From Clostridiales bacterium UBA4039 (lineage in GTDB: Bacteria; Bacillota; Clostridia; Lachnospirales; Vallitaleaceae), in the NCBI GenBank assembly GCA_002382805.1, contig DGAD01000003.1, forward strand, positions 1 to 64,000: a DNA stretch of 64,000 nt. Reading direction: 5' to 3'. This document shows, one piece after another, positions 20,272 to 29,186 of the stretch. Numbering within the stretch: position 1 is the first letter of the stretch; each line of letters opens with the position of its first letter. Under the pieces are notes generated by a model, which was given only the letters and a program-made list of their open reading frames with translations, searched no databases and was not told the origin of the DNA. Made by a program: the position numbers and the translations under genes.

Positions 20272-22026
20272 ATGAATGCTGTCATGCGAATAAACTACAG
20301 AATTTGGCTATTAAGCCTTTTTATTCTTCCTTTTATTCAAGGAGGGTATTTTAACTACGCTGTTTTGGGTTTTGGAGTGATACACAGTATTGTGCTTGGG
20401 GTTGTGATTGTATCGGGAAAATTCACCTTTCGTATTGATGGTGTGCGCTTATTTGCAATTGGTCTTTTTATATTGAACTTACTGAACTTCGAATCGGCGA
20501 TTGATATAGGGATGCAGCCTTTTGGTATATTGCGTAATCTAGTTCCTGTTATGGTGATATTATGTTACGATAGTTTTAAGGCGATAGACGAAAAACAAGT
20601 CAATCATCAGGTGGCAAATACGTTTATTATTTCAGCAACGTTCATGGCGCTTATTGTTATAGGAAGTATTGTCGTGTTGCCAAACCCGCATGTAGTACGT
20701 AGCTTTTTTATTCAGGAGAGCCGACTAGGCGGTTTTTTTCAATATGCCAATACCTTTGGGATTTATATATTTGGAGCAATTGTCCTTGTCATCTATAAAA
20801 ATCCACCAACACGTCTTCGCCGTAGTTTGCTTATGATATTCACGATGATGATTGCCCTAAGTCAAAGTCGTATGACCTTTGTTGTCTTATGTGTATATTC
20901 GCTTATTCTTTGCTTTTTTTTACCAAAGCATCGAAAAGACATTTTTTGGATGGGACTTGGATTTATATTGAGCCAAGGTATTCTATATTTTTTATTACCT
21001 GAATTCAACGTTTATCGTTCATATGACTTGGATATGAATGCAAGCGAATTTCAATCAAGATTACTCTATTATGAAGACGGAATAAGTATGATTCGTCAAC
21101 GACTTCGTGGCTATGGCTACATGGGGTATTATTACACACAACGTTTTTTTCAAACAGGAGCAACCTATCATGTGCGTTACATTCATTCTTCTGTTTTACA
21201 GGCAAGTTTAGATTATGGAATTCTTGCAGGGGGACTTTTCATTGGACAGCTCGTATTCTTTCTGAATAAAATACTTCAAAGCATTCGACAAAAGAAAATA
21301 GAAAAAGCAATAGGGTTTATAGGAATTACAGGATTTTTCCTGCATTCTTTTGCAGATTTTGATGTTCAGTTTATCGCATATGTTATTCTTTTGCATATGT
21401 TGGTGCTCATCATTGACGATAATATAGCAATCAAGAGTGTTAGACTGCAGACAGCGGCTATATACCTCATAGGAGCATGGGTTGCCATCTTTACAGTGGC
21501 GTATGCATATTTTTTAATTCCTGCTATATATACATATCAAGGTGAGTATGAAAAAGCACTAGAAGCGTATCCGTATTATACGAAGGCGATGACAGGATGG
21601 ATACATGAGGGATATAATCAAGAAGAGGACTTTGATGCAAAGGTGCAGCGCTTTGTTGAGCAAAATGCCTATTATTATGAAGGATTTGCATTTTTGAGAG
21701 AATACTATTATAATAGTGGAGATTTAAAAAAGAGTTTGTTTTATTCATATCAATGCAAAAAATTAGCGCCGTTGTGGATAGAAAACTATGCCAGACACCT
21801 TGATATTTCCTATCTTATATTACATGGACGTTATGAAGCCGGGACGCTATCAAAAGACGACAGTTTATTTTCAGAAATATTTAGACTAGAATATGAATTG
21901 GAGCAACTAGAAAAAGAACGTGGCAATAGCTATAACATTAAGCATAAAGCTCAGTTTAGCCTAACACCGCAGATGACAAGAAGAATTAACATGACCCATC
22001 GTTTATATGATGCGGTTATGGAATAA
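20272..22026 (+). CDS. O-antigen ligase/polymerase-like membrane protein
   Basis: A 584-aa protein with ten or more membrane helices in the first 410 residues and a soluble tail. The central ALSQSRMTFVVLCVYSLILC segment and a long loop with RLRGYGYMGYYYTQRFFQTG fit the Wzy/O-antigen-ligase (PF04932-like) fold. The C-terminal 170 residues are rich in Tyr and look like tetratricopeptide helices (YEKALEAYPYYTKAM, SLFYSYQCKKLAP). I infer a role in joining or lengthening a surface glycan. It follows cca by 8 nt and overlaps nothing. Confidence 0.65.
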   Translation: MNAVMRINYRIWLLSLFILPFIQGGYFNYAVLGFGVIHSIVLGVVIVSGKFTFRIDGVRLFAIGLFILNLLNFESAIDIGMQPFGILRNLVPVMVILCYDSFKAIDEKQVNHQVANTFIISATFMALIVIGSIVVLPNPHVVRSFFIQESRLGGFFQYANTFGIYIFGAIVLVIYKNPPTRLRRSLLMIFTMMIALSQSRMTFVVLCVYSLILCFFLPKHRKDIFWMGLGFILSQGILYFLLPEFNVYRSYDLDMNASEFQSRLLYYEDGISMIRQRLRGYGYMGYYYTQRFFQTGATYHVRYIHSSVLQASLDYGILAGGLFIGQLVFFLNKILQSIRQKKIEKAIGFIGITGFFLHSFADFDVQFIAYVILLHMLVLIIDDNIAIKSVRLQTAAIYLIGAWVAIFTVAYAYFLIPAIYTYQGEYEKALEAYPYYTKAMTGWIHEGYNQEEDFDAKVQRFVEQNAYYYEGFAFLREYYYNSGDLKKSLFYSYQCKKLAPLWIENYARHLDISYLILHGRYEAGTLSKDDSLFSEIFRLEYELEQLEKERGNSYNIKHKAQFSLTPQMTRRINMTHRLYDAVME

Positions 22027-22039
22027 GTTTGGAGATGCT

Positions 22040-23449
22040 ATGAAACTAAAAGTAGAAAAGAATATATTGACAAAGATGATTATCGCTGGAATTGTAGGGC
22101 TAACCATTATTATTATTGGAGGCATTATCTTTGCCAGCTCTTTAAAAACAGAGGATAAGGGCAAAGTTACGAGTGCGCTTCCAAAACAAGAGAGTGATGA
22201 AGAACTAAGTCAAGACGCGGAAAAAGACAAAACATATACCCGTGGCTTAGGATTAGTGACAGAAGTTGATAAGTTAAATCAGAAGATGGTCATTGTGGAT
22301 GTGGATACCAGTACCAGTCTAACCTTAAAAGTTACAGCAGCCACATCCATTGAAGATGAGTATGGAACACATATTGTGCTCGAAAAGATTATCCCTGGGT
22401 ACTTGGTTAATGTCAAATATGAAGTGGATGATTATGTAACAGAGTCAATTAAGATTGCGGCACAAGTGCAAACCATTCGTAACATTGATAACTTTGTTGC
22501 CAATGAAGAATTAAAGACGATTCAAATTGGAAGTGATATTTATGAATATGACCATAATATTTTAGTGGAAAATAGCGAAGGACCAGTTGAGATTTCCAAG
22601 CTAAGTGTAGCAGATGATATCGTCGTTCGTGCACATGAAGGTAAGATTTGGTCGATTCTAGTGGAAAACGGACATGGATTTTTGGTACTAAAAAATTATG
22701 AGTCTTATATTGATGGACGCTTAGAAATAGGAAACCGTGAGTCTCATACCATCGTAAGGGATATGAAAGTGCCTATTAAAGCCGGCGTGCATCAAATTGT
22801 AGTTACAAATGAGCAGATGACACCGTATTCGGCATCGGTCTTTATAGAAGAAAACGAAGAGTTCGTTGTGGACCTTGGCGAGTTGGCACCTAGAGTGGCA
22901 ACCGTTCGACTAGAAATTGTCCAACCCGATGCGACCGTCTATATTGATGATAAAAAAATTGACAACCCGACGCAGGAGCGCCAGCTGGACTATGGAGAGT
23001 ATTCGGTTCGTGTTGAAAGTCCGGGATATGTGTCTTGGGAAGGGATACTGGTTGTGGACCAAGCCTATATTGCTCAGCGCATTGACATGGAAGTTGAACC
23101 GTTATATATTTATATTAGTGGACCTGCGGGAGCTAATTTTTATGTTGATAATGTGTTAAAAGGCACACTTGAAGCAAATAAACCCCTTGGAGTACCTATT
23201 ACTCCAGGCGGACATACGCTCCAATTACGTAAAACAGACTATAACACATGGGAACGTAATGTGTTCATAGAAGATACAGGTGAAGATTATTATTATACGG
23301 TTTCGTCGATGACGGAGATTCCTACGGTTCCTGTTCCAACACCTGACCAAGGCAATGGACAGACACCGAATGATCCGACCCAACCTAATGCGAATCAAAA
23401 TGATGGAACAGGGACAACGAATCCTGTCCAAGATGTATATGGAAACTAA
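22040..23449 (+). CDS. Membrane-anchored PEGA-domain protein
   Basis: A 469-aa protein: one N-terminal helix (about 10-32), an outside region of about 250 residues made of beta strands, and two PEGA-like repeats (about 285-350, with PDATVYIDDKKI, and about 355-420, with GANFYVDNVLKGTLEA). The last 45 residues are Pro/Thr/Asn/Gln-rich, a likely cell-wall-spanning tail. PEGA domains are usually surface beta modules. ATG 22040 follows a GGAG site. It sits between the ligase-like gene and the phosphohexomutase. Confidence 0.75.
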   Translation: MKLKVEKNILTKMIIAGIVGLTIIIIGGIIFASSLKTEDKGKVTSALPKQESDEELSQDAEKDKTYTRGLGLVTEVDKLNQKMVIVDVDTSTSLTLKVTAATSIEDEYGTHIVLEKIIPGYLVNVKYEVDDYVTESIKIAAQVQTIRNIDNFVANEELKTIQIGSDIYEYDHNILVENSEGPVEISKLSVADDIVVRAHEGKIWSILVENGHGFLVLKNYESYIDGRLEIGNRESHTIVRDMKVPIKAGVHQIVVTNEQMTPYSASVFIEENEEFVVDLGELAPRVATVRLEIVQPDATVYIDDKKIDNPTQERQLDYGEYSVRVESPGYVSWEGILVVDQAYIAQRIDMEVEPLYIYISGPAGANFYVDNVLKGTLEANKPLGVPITPGGHTLQLRKTDYNTWERNVFIEDTGEDYYYTVSSMTEIPTVPVPTPDQGNGQTPNDPTQPNANQNDGTGTTNPVQDVYGN

Positions 23450-23482
23450 ATACCCCAGTAGATAAACAAAGGAGGAAAATGG

Positions 23483-25228
23483 ATGAGCTATATGGAAAAA
23501 TATCAAGAGTGGTTAACGAATCCAGCTATTGACGAGGAAACAAAACAAGAATTAAGAGCGATTCAAGACAATGCAAAAGAGATTGAAGATCGATTTTATA
23601 GGGAGTTAGAATTTGGTACGGGTGGCTTACGTGGTGTTATTGGTGCCGGAACTAATAGAATTAATATTTATACCATTCGAAAAGCAACACAAGGTCTTTC
23701 AAACTATATCAAAAAAGAAGGCGAAGAAGCCATGAAACGTGGCGTTGTTATTGCTTATGATTCTCGACGTTTCTCACCGGAATTTGCGGATGAAGCGGCG
23801 CGCGTTCTTGCAGCCAACAATATTACAGCTTATGTCTTTGAATCCTTAAGAGCAACACCGGTATTATCCTATGCAGTACGCCAACTCAATGCAATATCGG
23901 GTATTGTTATTACTGCAAGTCATAATCCTCCTGAATATAATGGGTATAAAGTGTATTGGGAAGATGGAGCACAAGTTACGTCGCCAAAAGATAAAGCGAT
24001 TATTCATGAAGTCAATTCAATTACGGATTATGAAACGATTGCAACAATGAGTCGTGAAGAGGCTGAGAGTGCCGGACGCTATCATGTTATCGGTAAGGAA
24101 ATTGATGATGCTTATATCGAAGAACTAAAAAAATTAATTATTGACCCACAAGTCATAAAAAAAGAAGCAAAAGGCTTCAAAATTGTCTATACACCACTAC
24201 ATGGAACAGGGAACATCCCTGTGCGTCGAATCTTAGATGAAATCGGATTTGAACATGTGTATGTTGTTGCAGAGCAGGAATTGCCCGACAGCGAATTTTC
24301 TACAGTAAGCTACCCGAATCCGGAAGATATTAAGGCCTTTGAATTGGCACTTAAGTTAGGAAAAGAAAAAGATGCAGATGTTATTATGGCAACAGACCCC
24401 GATGCAGACCGTTTGGGCGTCCTTGCGAAAGCTAAAGATGGCAGTTACGTTCCGCTTTCCGGTAATAATATAGGTATGTTACTTATGGAATATATTTTAA
24501 AACGCAAAAAAGAAAAAGGCATATTACCGGATAATGGAGCTGTTATTGGAACCATTGTATCGACAAATATGTCGCGTCCGATAGCAAAAGCATACGATGT
24601 AGAATTTATGGAAGTCCTTACCGGATTTAAATATATTGGTGAAAAAATCAAAGAGTTTAAAGAAACAGGGTCATACGAATATCTCTTTGGGTTTGAAGAA
24701 AGCTATGGCTGCCTAATCGGTACACATGCAAGGGATAAAGATGCAGTTGTAGCCGTGATGGGTGTTGCGGAGCTAGCGGCATATTATAAATCACAGGGGC
24801 TAACATTATATGAAGCATTGATTGAACTCTATGAAAAATACGGATATTATATGGAGTCCCTACAAAGTATCACACTTAAAGGTGTAGAAGGTGTGGCGAC
24901 GATTCAATACATTCTTTCACAACTTCGTGAAAATGCTCCTAAAAGTTTTGGCGGAAAGCAAGTTCTTGCGGCGAGAGACTATGAAGAGGGTGTGATTAAG
25001 AACTTTGTGACAGGTGAAACCACTTCTACAGGGTTACCTTCATCGAATGTACTCTACTATGAACTTGAGGATGACCTTTGGTTTTGTGTAAGACCATCAG
25101 GAACAGAGCCTAAAGTTAAATTTTATTTTGGTGTTAAAGGCGAAAGTGAAAAAGCAGCATTAGCATTGCGTCAACAGCTAGAAGAAGAAGTAATGAAGTG
25201 CATAGATCAAATTATTCAATCCAAATAG
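23483..25228 (+). CDS. Phosphoglucomutase/phosphomannomutase (alpha-D-phosphohexomutase)
   Basis: The 581-aa enzyme moves phosphate between C6 and C1 of glucose or mannose. Catalytic phosphoserine Ser146 lies in ITASHNPPEYNGYKVY, the metal loop is DPDADR (305-310), the sugar loop GFEESYGCLIG and the phosphate loop RPSGTEPKVKFY. Length and the FGTGGLRG start fit the PgcA-like long family of Firmicutes. AAAGGAGG precedes ATG 23483. Placed with manA it may supply hexose-1-P for envelope glycans. A strong terminator follows. Confidence 0.92.
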   Translation: MSYMEKYQEWLTNPAIDEETKQELRAIQDNAKEIEDRFYRELEFGTGGLRGVIGAGTNRINIYTIRKATQGLSNYIKKEGEEAMKRGVVIAYDSRRFSPEFADEAARVLAANNITAYVFESLRATPVLSYAVRQLNAISGIVITASHNPPEYNGYKVYWEDGAQVTSPKDKAIIHEVNSITDYETIATMSREEAESAGRYHVIGKEIDDAYIEELKKLIIDPQVIKKEAKGFKIVYTPLHGTGNIPVRRILDEIGFEHVYVVAEQELPDSEFSTVSYPNPEDIKAFELALKLGKEKDADVIMATDPDADRLGVLAKAKDGSYVPLSGNNIGMLLMEYILKRKKEKGILPDNGAVIGTIVSTNMSRPIAKAYDVEFMEVLTGFKYIGEKIKEFKETGSYEYLFGFEESYGCLIGTHARDKDAVVAVMGVAELAAYYKSQGLTLYEALIELYEKYGYYMESLQSITLKGVEGVATIQYILSQLRENAPKSFGGKQVLAARDYEEGVIKNFVTGETTSTGLPSSNVLYYELEDDLWFCVRPSGTEPKVKFYFGVKGESEKAALALRQQLEEEVMKCIDQIIQSK

Positions 25229-25275
25229 TAGTTTTGACCTATTGGTAAAATAGAATAGAATTCATTAAAATTTTG

Positions 25276-25302
25276 AAACCCCTATAAACTAGGGGTTTTT
25301 TC
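25276..25302 (+). terminator. Terminator after the phosphohexomutase gene
   Basis: AAACCCCTA (25276-25284) and TAGGGGTTT (25290-25298) form a 9-bp stem with a 5-nt loop followed by a T run. It ends the long manA-mutase transcript. Confidence 0.85.
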
Positions 25303-25326
25303 TTAAAAAAAACTTGCGAAAAAAGG

Positions 25327-25395
25327 TTGACATGTAAGAGCGAATTTGTTATCATAATCAGTTGAATTGACTATCTTCACGTATTGTGGTATAAT
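25327..25395 (+). promoter_or_regulatory. Tandem promoters of veg
   Basis: Two sigma-A promoters are readable: TTGACA (25327-25332), 17 nt, TATCAT (25350-25355), and TTGACT (25367-25372), 17 nt, TATAAT (25390-25395). The second is close to consensus. Strong expression of veg is known in Bacillus and would fit here. Confidence 0.75.
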
Positions 25396-25442
25396 GTATA
25401 CAATGCAGTCAAAACATATGTTTGCCAAAGGTGAGGTGTGAT

Positions 25443-25700
25443 ATGATAGGAAGAGATGATCTTTTTCAAGTCAAGCAGGAGATTAATAATTATGTGGGCA
25501 GTCGGGTAAAAATTCGCGCCAATAAGGGTAGAAAGAAAATTGTGGTTAAAGAAGGGATTATTGAAAATACATATCCAAGTATTTTTGTTGTAAAAGTCTA
25601 TGATAGATTTCACCGTTCAGAAAGGGTAGTATCCTATAGCTATACAGATGTATTGACACATACAGTCGAATTATCCTTGTGCAAGGAGATCGTATCATAG
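25443..25700 (+). CDS. veg: Veg family protein
   Basis: An 85-aa member of the small Veg/DUF1021 family, recognised by VKQEINNYVGSRVKIRANKGRKK and the beta-rich remainder. In Bacillus the protein affects biofilm matrix gene expression; its biochemical role is poorly known. ATG 25443 follows AGGTGAGGTG; a TTG further up at 25422 has no better site. It has its own promoters and a terminator, next to ispE, the usual veg-ispE order of Firmicutes. Confidence 0.9.
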   Translation: MIGRDDLFQVKQEINNYVGSRVKIRANKGRKKIVVKEGIIENTYPSIFVVKVYDRFHRSERVVSYSYTDVLTHTVELSLCKEIVS

Positions 25701-25721
25701 AATAAATCTATAAGAATTGTG

Positions 25722-25778
25722 AAAAAGCGCCAATAGGTCGCTTTTTTTATTGCGTACTGATTCTTTTTTGTATATAAT
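25722..25778 (+). promoter_or_regulatory. Veg terminator followed by ispE promoter
   Basis: AAAAAGCG (25722-25729) pairs with CGCTTTTT-type sequence ending at 25748, giving a stem with a T run. Directly after it TTGCGT (25750-25755), 17 nt and TATAAT (25773-25778) form a sigma-A promoter for ispE. Confidence 0.65.
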
Positions 25779-25809
25779 ATGAAGTATACAAAGTACATTG
25801 GAGAAGAAA

Positions 25810-26685
25810 ATGCGAGAAATCAAATTGAAAGCAAGAGCAAAAATTAATATTTCCCTAGATGTTATCGGGCGCAGAGATAATGGATACCACGATGTTTTAA
25901 TGATTATGCAAACCATTAATCTATATGATAAATTGCTTTTGCGAAAGCAAAAAGAAAATCAGATCACGATACATACGAATTTACCTTATTTACCTGTGGA
26001 CGAGCGTAATTTGGTATATAAAATCATACAGTTTATGAAAGAAAAGTACGCCATTGAGGATGGTGTGTATGTGGATCTTTATAAGATGATTCCAGTAGCC
26101 GCTGGTATGGCGGGTGGAAGTTCAGATGCGGCACAAACAATTATCGGAATGAACAAGCTTTTTCAATTAAGATTATCACAAAGTGAAATGATGGATATCG
26201 GAGAACAGTTTGGAGCAGATATCCCATATTGCATTATGCAAGGAACCGTGTTGGCATCAGGATTAGGGGAACAACTGGAAGTACTTGATCCATTTCCAAA
26301 GGCATATGTACTTATTGGCAAGCCACGTTTTAGTGTATCGACACCAGCAGTATATCAACGCTATGATGATATACTGCCACAGGAACATCCAGATACGGAT
26401 ACACTTTTGGAAGGAATCCAAGAGCAAAATATTCAAAAAATATGTGCTCATCTTGGCAATGTTCTTGAAAGTGTTACGATTGAGATGCATCCGGAGATTG
26501 CAAAGATTAAAGCGGATATGTTGATGCTAGGAGCCCAAGGATCACTTATGAGCGGAAGTGGACCGACAGTATATGGTCTGTTTACAGATAAAAAGAAAGC
26601 TGAACAGGCAAAAAAAAGATTACGTAAAGAACATAATTTACAGTTTGTCTATCTAACCACAATATATAATCGAAAGAGGGATTAG
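25810..26685 (+). CDS. ispE: 4-diphosphocytidyl-2-C-methyl-D-erythritol kinase
   Basis: IspE phosphorylates CDP-methylerythritol in the MEP isoprenoid pathway. The 291-aa GHMP kinase begins MREIKLKARAKINISLDVIG with the DNGYHD block, and has the ATP loop VAAGMAGGSSDAA and the late GSLMSGSGPTVYGLF glycine motif. ATG 25810 follows a GGAG site; a TTG at 25798 is an unlikely longer start. The GntR gene begins 2 nt after the stop, so the two are co-transcribed. Confidence 0.94.
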   Translation: MREIKLKARAKINISLDVIGRRDNGYHDVLMIMQTINLYDKLLLRKQKENQITIHTNLPYLPVDERNLVYKIIQFMKEKYAIEDGVYVDLYKMIPVAAGMAGGSSDAAQTIIGMNKLFQLRLSQSEMMDIGEQFGADIPYCIMQGTVLASGLGEQLEVLDPFPKAYVLIGKPRFSVSTPAVYQRYDDILPQEHPDTDTLLEGIQEQNIQKICAHLGNVLESVTIEMHPEIAKIKADMLMLGAQGSLMSGSGPTVYGLFTDKKKAEQAKKRLRKEHNLQFVYLTTIYNRKRD

Positions 26686-26687
26686 TT

Positions 26688-27356
26688 ATGGAACAAAAAT
26701 TAAAAGTAAATCTAAACGAATACTTACCATTACGCGACATTGTTTTTAATACGCTTAGAGAAGCGATATTAAAGGGAGATTTTGCACCAGGCGAACGATT
26801 AATGGAAAAACAATTGGCAGAACGCATGGGCGTTAGTCGTACACCGATTCGTGAGGCTATCCGTAAACTTGAATTAGAAGGACTTGTTATTATGGTTCCG
26901 CGCAAGGGTGCAGAGGTTGCTAGTATTACCAACAAAGATATTATTGATGTACTAGAAGTACGAGCAACCTTGGAAGCTCTAGCGGTTAGATTGGCATGCA
27001 AAAAAATGTCAGATGAAGAGTTAAATGAACTTGTTGAGGTGAATGAAGAGTTTAGGATTGCTGCGGCAAAAAAAGATGTCGAGATGATTATCAACAAGGA
27101 TGTTGAATTTCATGACATTATTTTTCATTCATCAGACAATGAAAAATTAATTCAGATAATTAATAACTTGCGTGAACAGATTTATCGTTTTCGTGTTGAA
27201 TATATCTATAAAATGGAAAATTATGATCAACTCGTCATAGAACATGATGAGATTGTCAATGCGATGAAGGAGCGAAGGGGCTTAGATGCATCTTCGATTG
27301 CGCTTCGCCATATTGAAAACCAAGAAAAAAGCGTTTTGGAGCTTTTTAATCTATAG
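26688..27356 (+). CDS. GntR-family transcriptional regulator (FadR/FCD subfamily)
   Basis: A 222-aa repressor-type protein: winged helix about residues 10-75 (GERLMEKQLAERMGVSRTPIREAIRKL is the recognition region) and an all-helical FCD domain from about 85 that usually binds a carboxylate through metal-ligating histidines (His144 in DVEFHDIIFHSS and further helices). It directly follows ispE; this pairing is common in Clostridia, but its target genes are not seen here. Confidence 0.88.
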   Translation: MEQKLKVNLNEYLPLRDIVFNTLREAILKGDFAPGERLMEKQLAERMGVSRTPIREAIRKLELEGLVIMVPRKGAEVASITNKDIIDVLEVRATLEALAVRLACKKMSDEELNELVEVNEEFRIAAAKKDVEMIINKDVEFHDIIFHSSDNEKLIQIINNLREQIYRFRVEYIYKMENYDQLVIEHDEIVNAMKERRGLDASSIALRHIENQEKSVLELFNL

Positions 27357-27380
27357 AGTTAGAGAATAGTAGGAGATGTT

Positions 27381-28094
27381 ATGCATATTGGACCTTGGAA
27401 TTATGTAGTTGTAGATATTGAAACAACCGGTATTAATCCGACAGGTAATTATATTACAGAAATCGGTGCGGTAAAAATTATTGATGGTCAGGTGAAGAAG
27501 CAGTATAGTCAACTGATTAATCCAAAGGTGACAATCTCTCCACAGATAACACAGATTACAGGTATAGATAATGCCATGGTAGAAAATGCACCTAGCTTTG
27601 AGGAAGTTATTCCAGAGTTTTTAACATTTGTTGAAGACCTTCCATTAATAGGACATAATATCTTGTTTGATTTTTCATTCTTAAAGTATCATTGTCAACA
27701 ATGTGGGTATGCGTTTGAACATACAGGAATCGATACACTAGAGATAGCCAAGTTGTGCTTACCTACCTTAAAAAGTCGAAGTTTAACATATTTGATTGAA
27801 CACTTTGAAATAGAGCGTGAAAAAGCGCATCGTGCTTACCACGATGCGTTAGCAACTTATGAATTGTTTGAAGTGTTCAAAAAAGAATTTTCGGATATGG
27901 ACCAAAAGATTTTTGATCCAAAACCTTTGCACTGGCGGGCTAAGAAGAGTTCGCCGATTACCCCAAGGCAAAAGTCATATCTGAATGCATTGATTAAAAA
28001 ACATCGTGTCTTTGAAGACGTTGCTGTGGAAGCATTGACGAAAAGTGAAGCAAGCCAATATATTGACCGAATTCGCTTTCTAAAAGGCTGCTAG
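27381..28094 (+). CDS. DnaQ-like 3'-5' exonuclease
   Basis: A 237-aa DEDDh exonuclease. Exo I is VVVDIETTG, Exo II is GHNILFDFSFL and Exo III is HRAYHDALATYELF with the catalytic histidine. The C-terminal 60 residues form a small helical extension (SPITPRQKSYLNALIKKH). It resembles the stand-alone epsilon-type proteins of Firmicutes that trim DNA or RNA ends. Its 3' end overlaps the convergent TPR gene by 15 nt. Confidence 0.85.
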   Translation: MHIGPWNYVVVDIETTGINPTGNYITEIGAVKIIDGQVKKQYSQLINPKVTISPQITQITGIDNAMVENAPSFEEVIPEFLTFVEDLPLIGHNILFDFSFLKYHCQQCGYAFEHTGIDTLEIAKLCLPTLKSRSLTYLIEHFEIEREKAHRAYHDALATYELFEVFKKEFSDMDQKIFDPKPLHWRAKKSSPITPRQKSYLNALIKKHRVFEDVAVEALTKSEASQYIDRIRFLKGC

Positions 28095-28700
28095 TTTTTT
28101 CTCAATCATTGTTTTATTGAGAGAATCTAAAGAAGACGCTTTGTGTTTTAAATCGGACAGTTTTTGATGTTGATGATGTTGTGCGTAGAGTTTGGCAAGG
28201 GTTATATAGTGATCACTATAATCACTTCCAATACGTATGGCTTCTTCAAAGGCGTGGATAGCTTCTTGATACTCTTCAAGCTCAATCATCAAATGTCCGT
28301 ACTCGGCAAGAGCTTTTAAAAATTGGTTATAGTTGGCTTCATTTTGAGTAATGATGGTTTGATTGGCCGTTCCAAATCGAATACGAACTTCTGTATTGGT
28401 TAAATTAGAAAAGTTCATCATGTCCATAGTTGATAATTCTTGAAGATGCTTACTTACCTGTTGATAATGAATTTTCTGACCGGCTTCAAGTGAAGGGATA
28501 TCCGGCAGGGTTAACCATGTCAGATTGGGAGTGATGTAATCTTCTGGGTGAAGTTCCTTGCGTCGAGTGGATAATGATTTTTCTTCTTTGGACCAAAATT
28601 GTGCACGATTTTGGTTTTCTTGATGCATATTTTTTTTAAGATGATGCTGAAATAATGCCACAAGAATGATAAAAATTATAAAAATGGATGGAAAAGACAT
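28080..28700 (-). CDS. Membrane-anchored TPR protein of unknown function
   Basis: A 206-aa protein with one N-terminal helix (MSFPSIFIIFIILVALF), a polar linker and a C-terminal TPR-like pair (GHLMIELEEYQEAIHAFEEAI and YITLAKLYAQHHQHQKLSDL). The pattern suggests a membrane-bound scaffold. AAGGAGG precedes the ATG on the minus strand. It converges on the exonuclease gene with a 15-nt overlap and diverges from the small peptide gene. Confidence 0.7.
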   Translation of the reverse strand: MSFPSIFIIFIILVALFQHHLKKNMHQENQNRAQFWSKEEKSLSTRRKELHPEDYITPNLTWLTLPDIPSLEAGQKIHYQQVSKHLQELSTMDMMNFSNLTNTEVRIRFGTANQTIITQNEANYNQFLKALAEYGHLMIELEEYQEAIHAFEEAIRIGSDYSDHYITLAKLYAQHHQHQKLSDLKHKASSLDSLNKTMIEKKLAAF

Positions 28701-28832
28701 GATTTGCCTCCTTATATGTTAATGGAACTTGATAATCTAGATAGACTATATTATACTATGTATATGCTTTAAGTGTCAAAGTGACTTAGGCGAACATACA
28801 GATGTTATCAGTTAAAGAAATGGAGTGATTTG

Positions 28833-28937
28833 GTGTTTTTTACAAATAGAAAGTTAATAAAAAGAACCGCAGTTGTTGTATCAGCGGTTATTATTATGGC
28901 GTTGATTATAGGAATGATTGCTCCATATATGATGTAA
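28833..28937 (+). CDS. Small single-pass membrane protein (DUF4044-like), 34 aa
   Basis: GTG at 28833 opens a 34-codon frame: MFFTNRKLIKR, then a hydrophobic helix through about residue 30, ending in PYMM. TGGAGTG lies 7 nt upstream and a strong terminator follows the stop. The pattern (aromatic and basic start, one helix, very short tail) matches small proteins annotated as DUF4044 in Clostridia. It is too short for most gene finders. Function unknown. Confidence 0.7.
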   Translation: MFFTNRKLIKRTAVVVSAVIIMALIIGMIAPYMM

Positions 28938-28939
28938 AG

Positions 28940-28962
28940 AGTTGCCTTTGGCAACTTTTTTT
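28940..28962 (+). terminator. Terminator of the small membrane protein gene
   Basis: AGTTGCC (28940-28946), TTT loop and GGCAACT (28950-28956) followed by a T run. Confidence 0.85.
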
Positions 28963-28970
28963 GTTCTCCA

Positions 28971-29079
28971 GGAAAGTCTTACTTGAGCTTTCTGCTTTGA
29001 AACGCAGCAGAAAGCGTCAAGGACCTTTCCCTCCGCGAACAATATCTCTTTGAGATAACGCGACAGAGTCGCTTTGTTC
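28971..29079. ncRNA. Highly structured non-coding stretch, possible RNA or palindromic repeat
   Basis: This gap holds nested inverted repeats. GGAAAG (28971-28976) pairs with CTTTCC (29025-29030); inside it TTGA+GCTTTCTGC (28983-28995) pairs with GCAGAAAGC+G+TCAA (29007-29020). A second domain is closed by GAACAA (29037-29042) with TTGTTC (29074-29079) and encloses two hairpins, TATCTC/GAGATA (29043-29057) and GCGAC/GTCGC (29060-29072). It matches no RNA family I know. It could be a structured RNA on either strand or a dispersed palindromic element. Confidence 0.4.
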
Positions 29080-29091
29080 TGCAAAAAAATC

Positions 29092-29119
29092 TTGACAAAA
29101 TATGTAGCTGTGATATCAT
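29092..29119 (+). promoter_or_regulatory. Promoter of the hemolysin-III-like gene
   Basis: TTGACA (29092-29097), 16 nt, TATCAT (29114-29119). It lies just after the structured stretch and 68 nt before the coding start. Confidence 0.5.
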
Positions 29120-29186
29120 ATAACAATAAGTAGTATTGATAACCATATCAAGGAACATATATAACGATTAGAGGTAGAGGTGGAAA

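Noticed and set aside
28881..29126. 81-aa minus-strand frame
   Set aside because: It runs through the terminator and the nested hairpins, lacks a ribosome site and has no family look; it is a shadow of the structured stretch.
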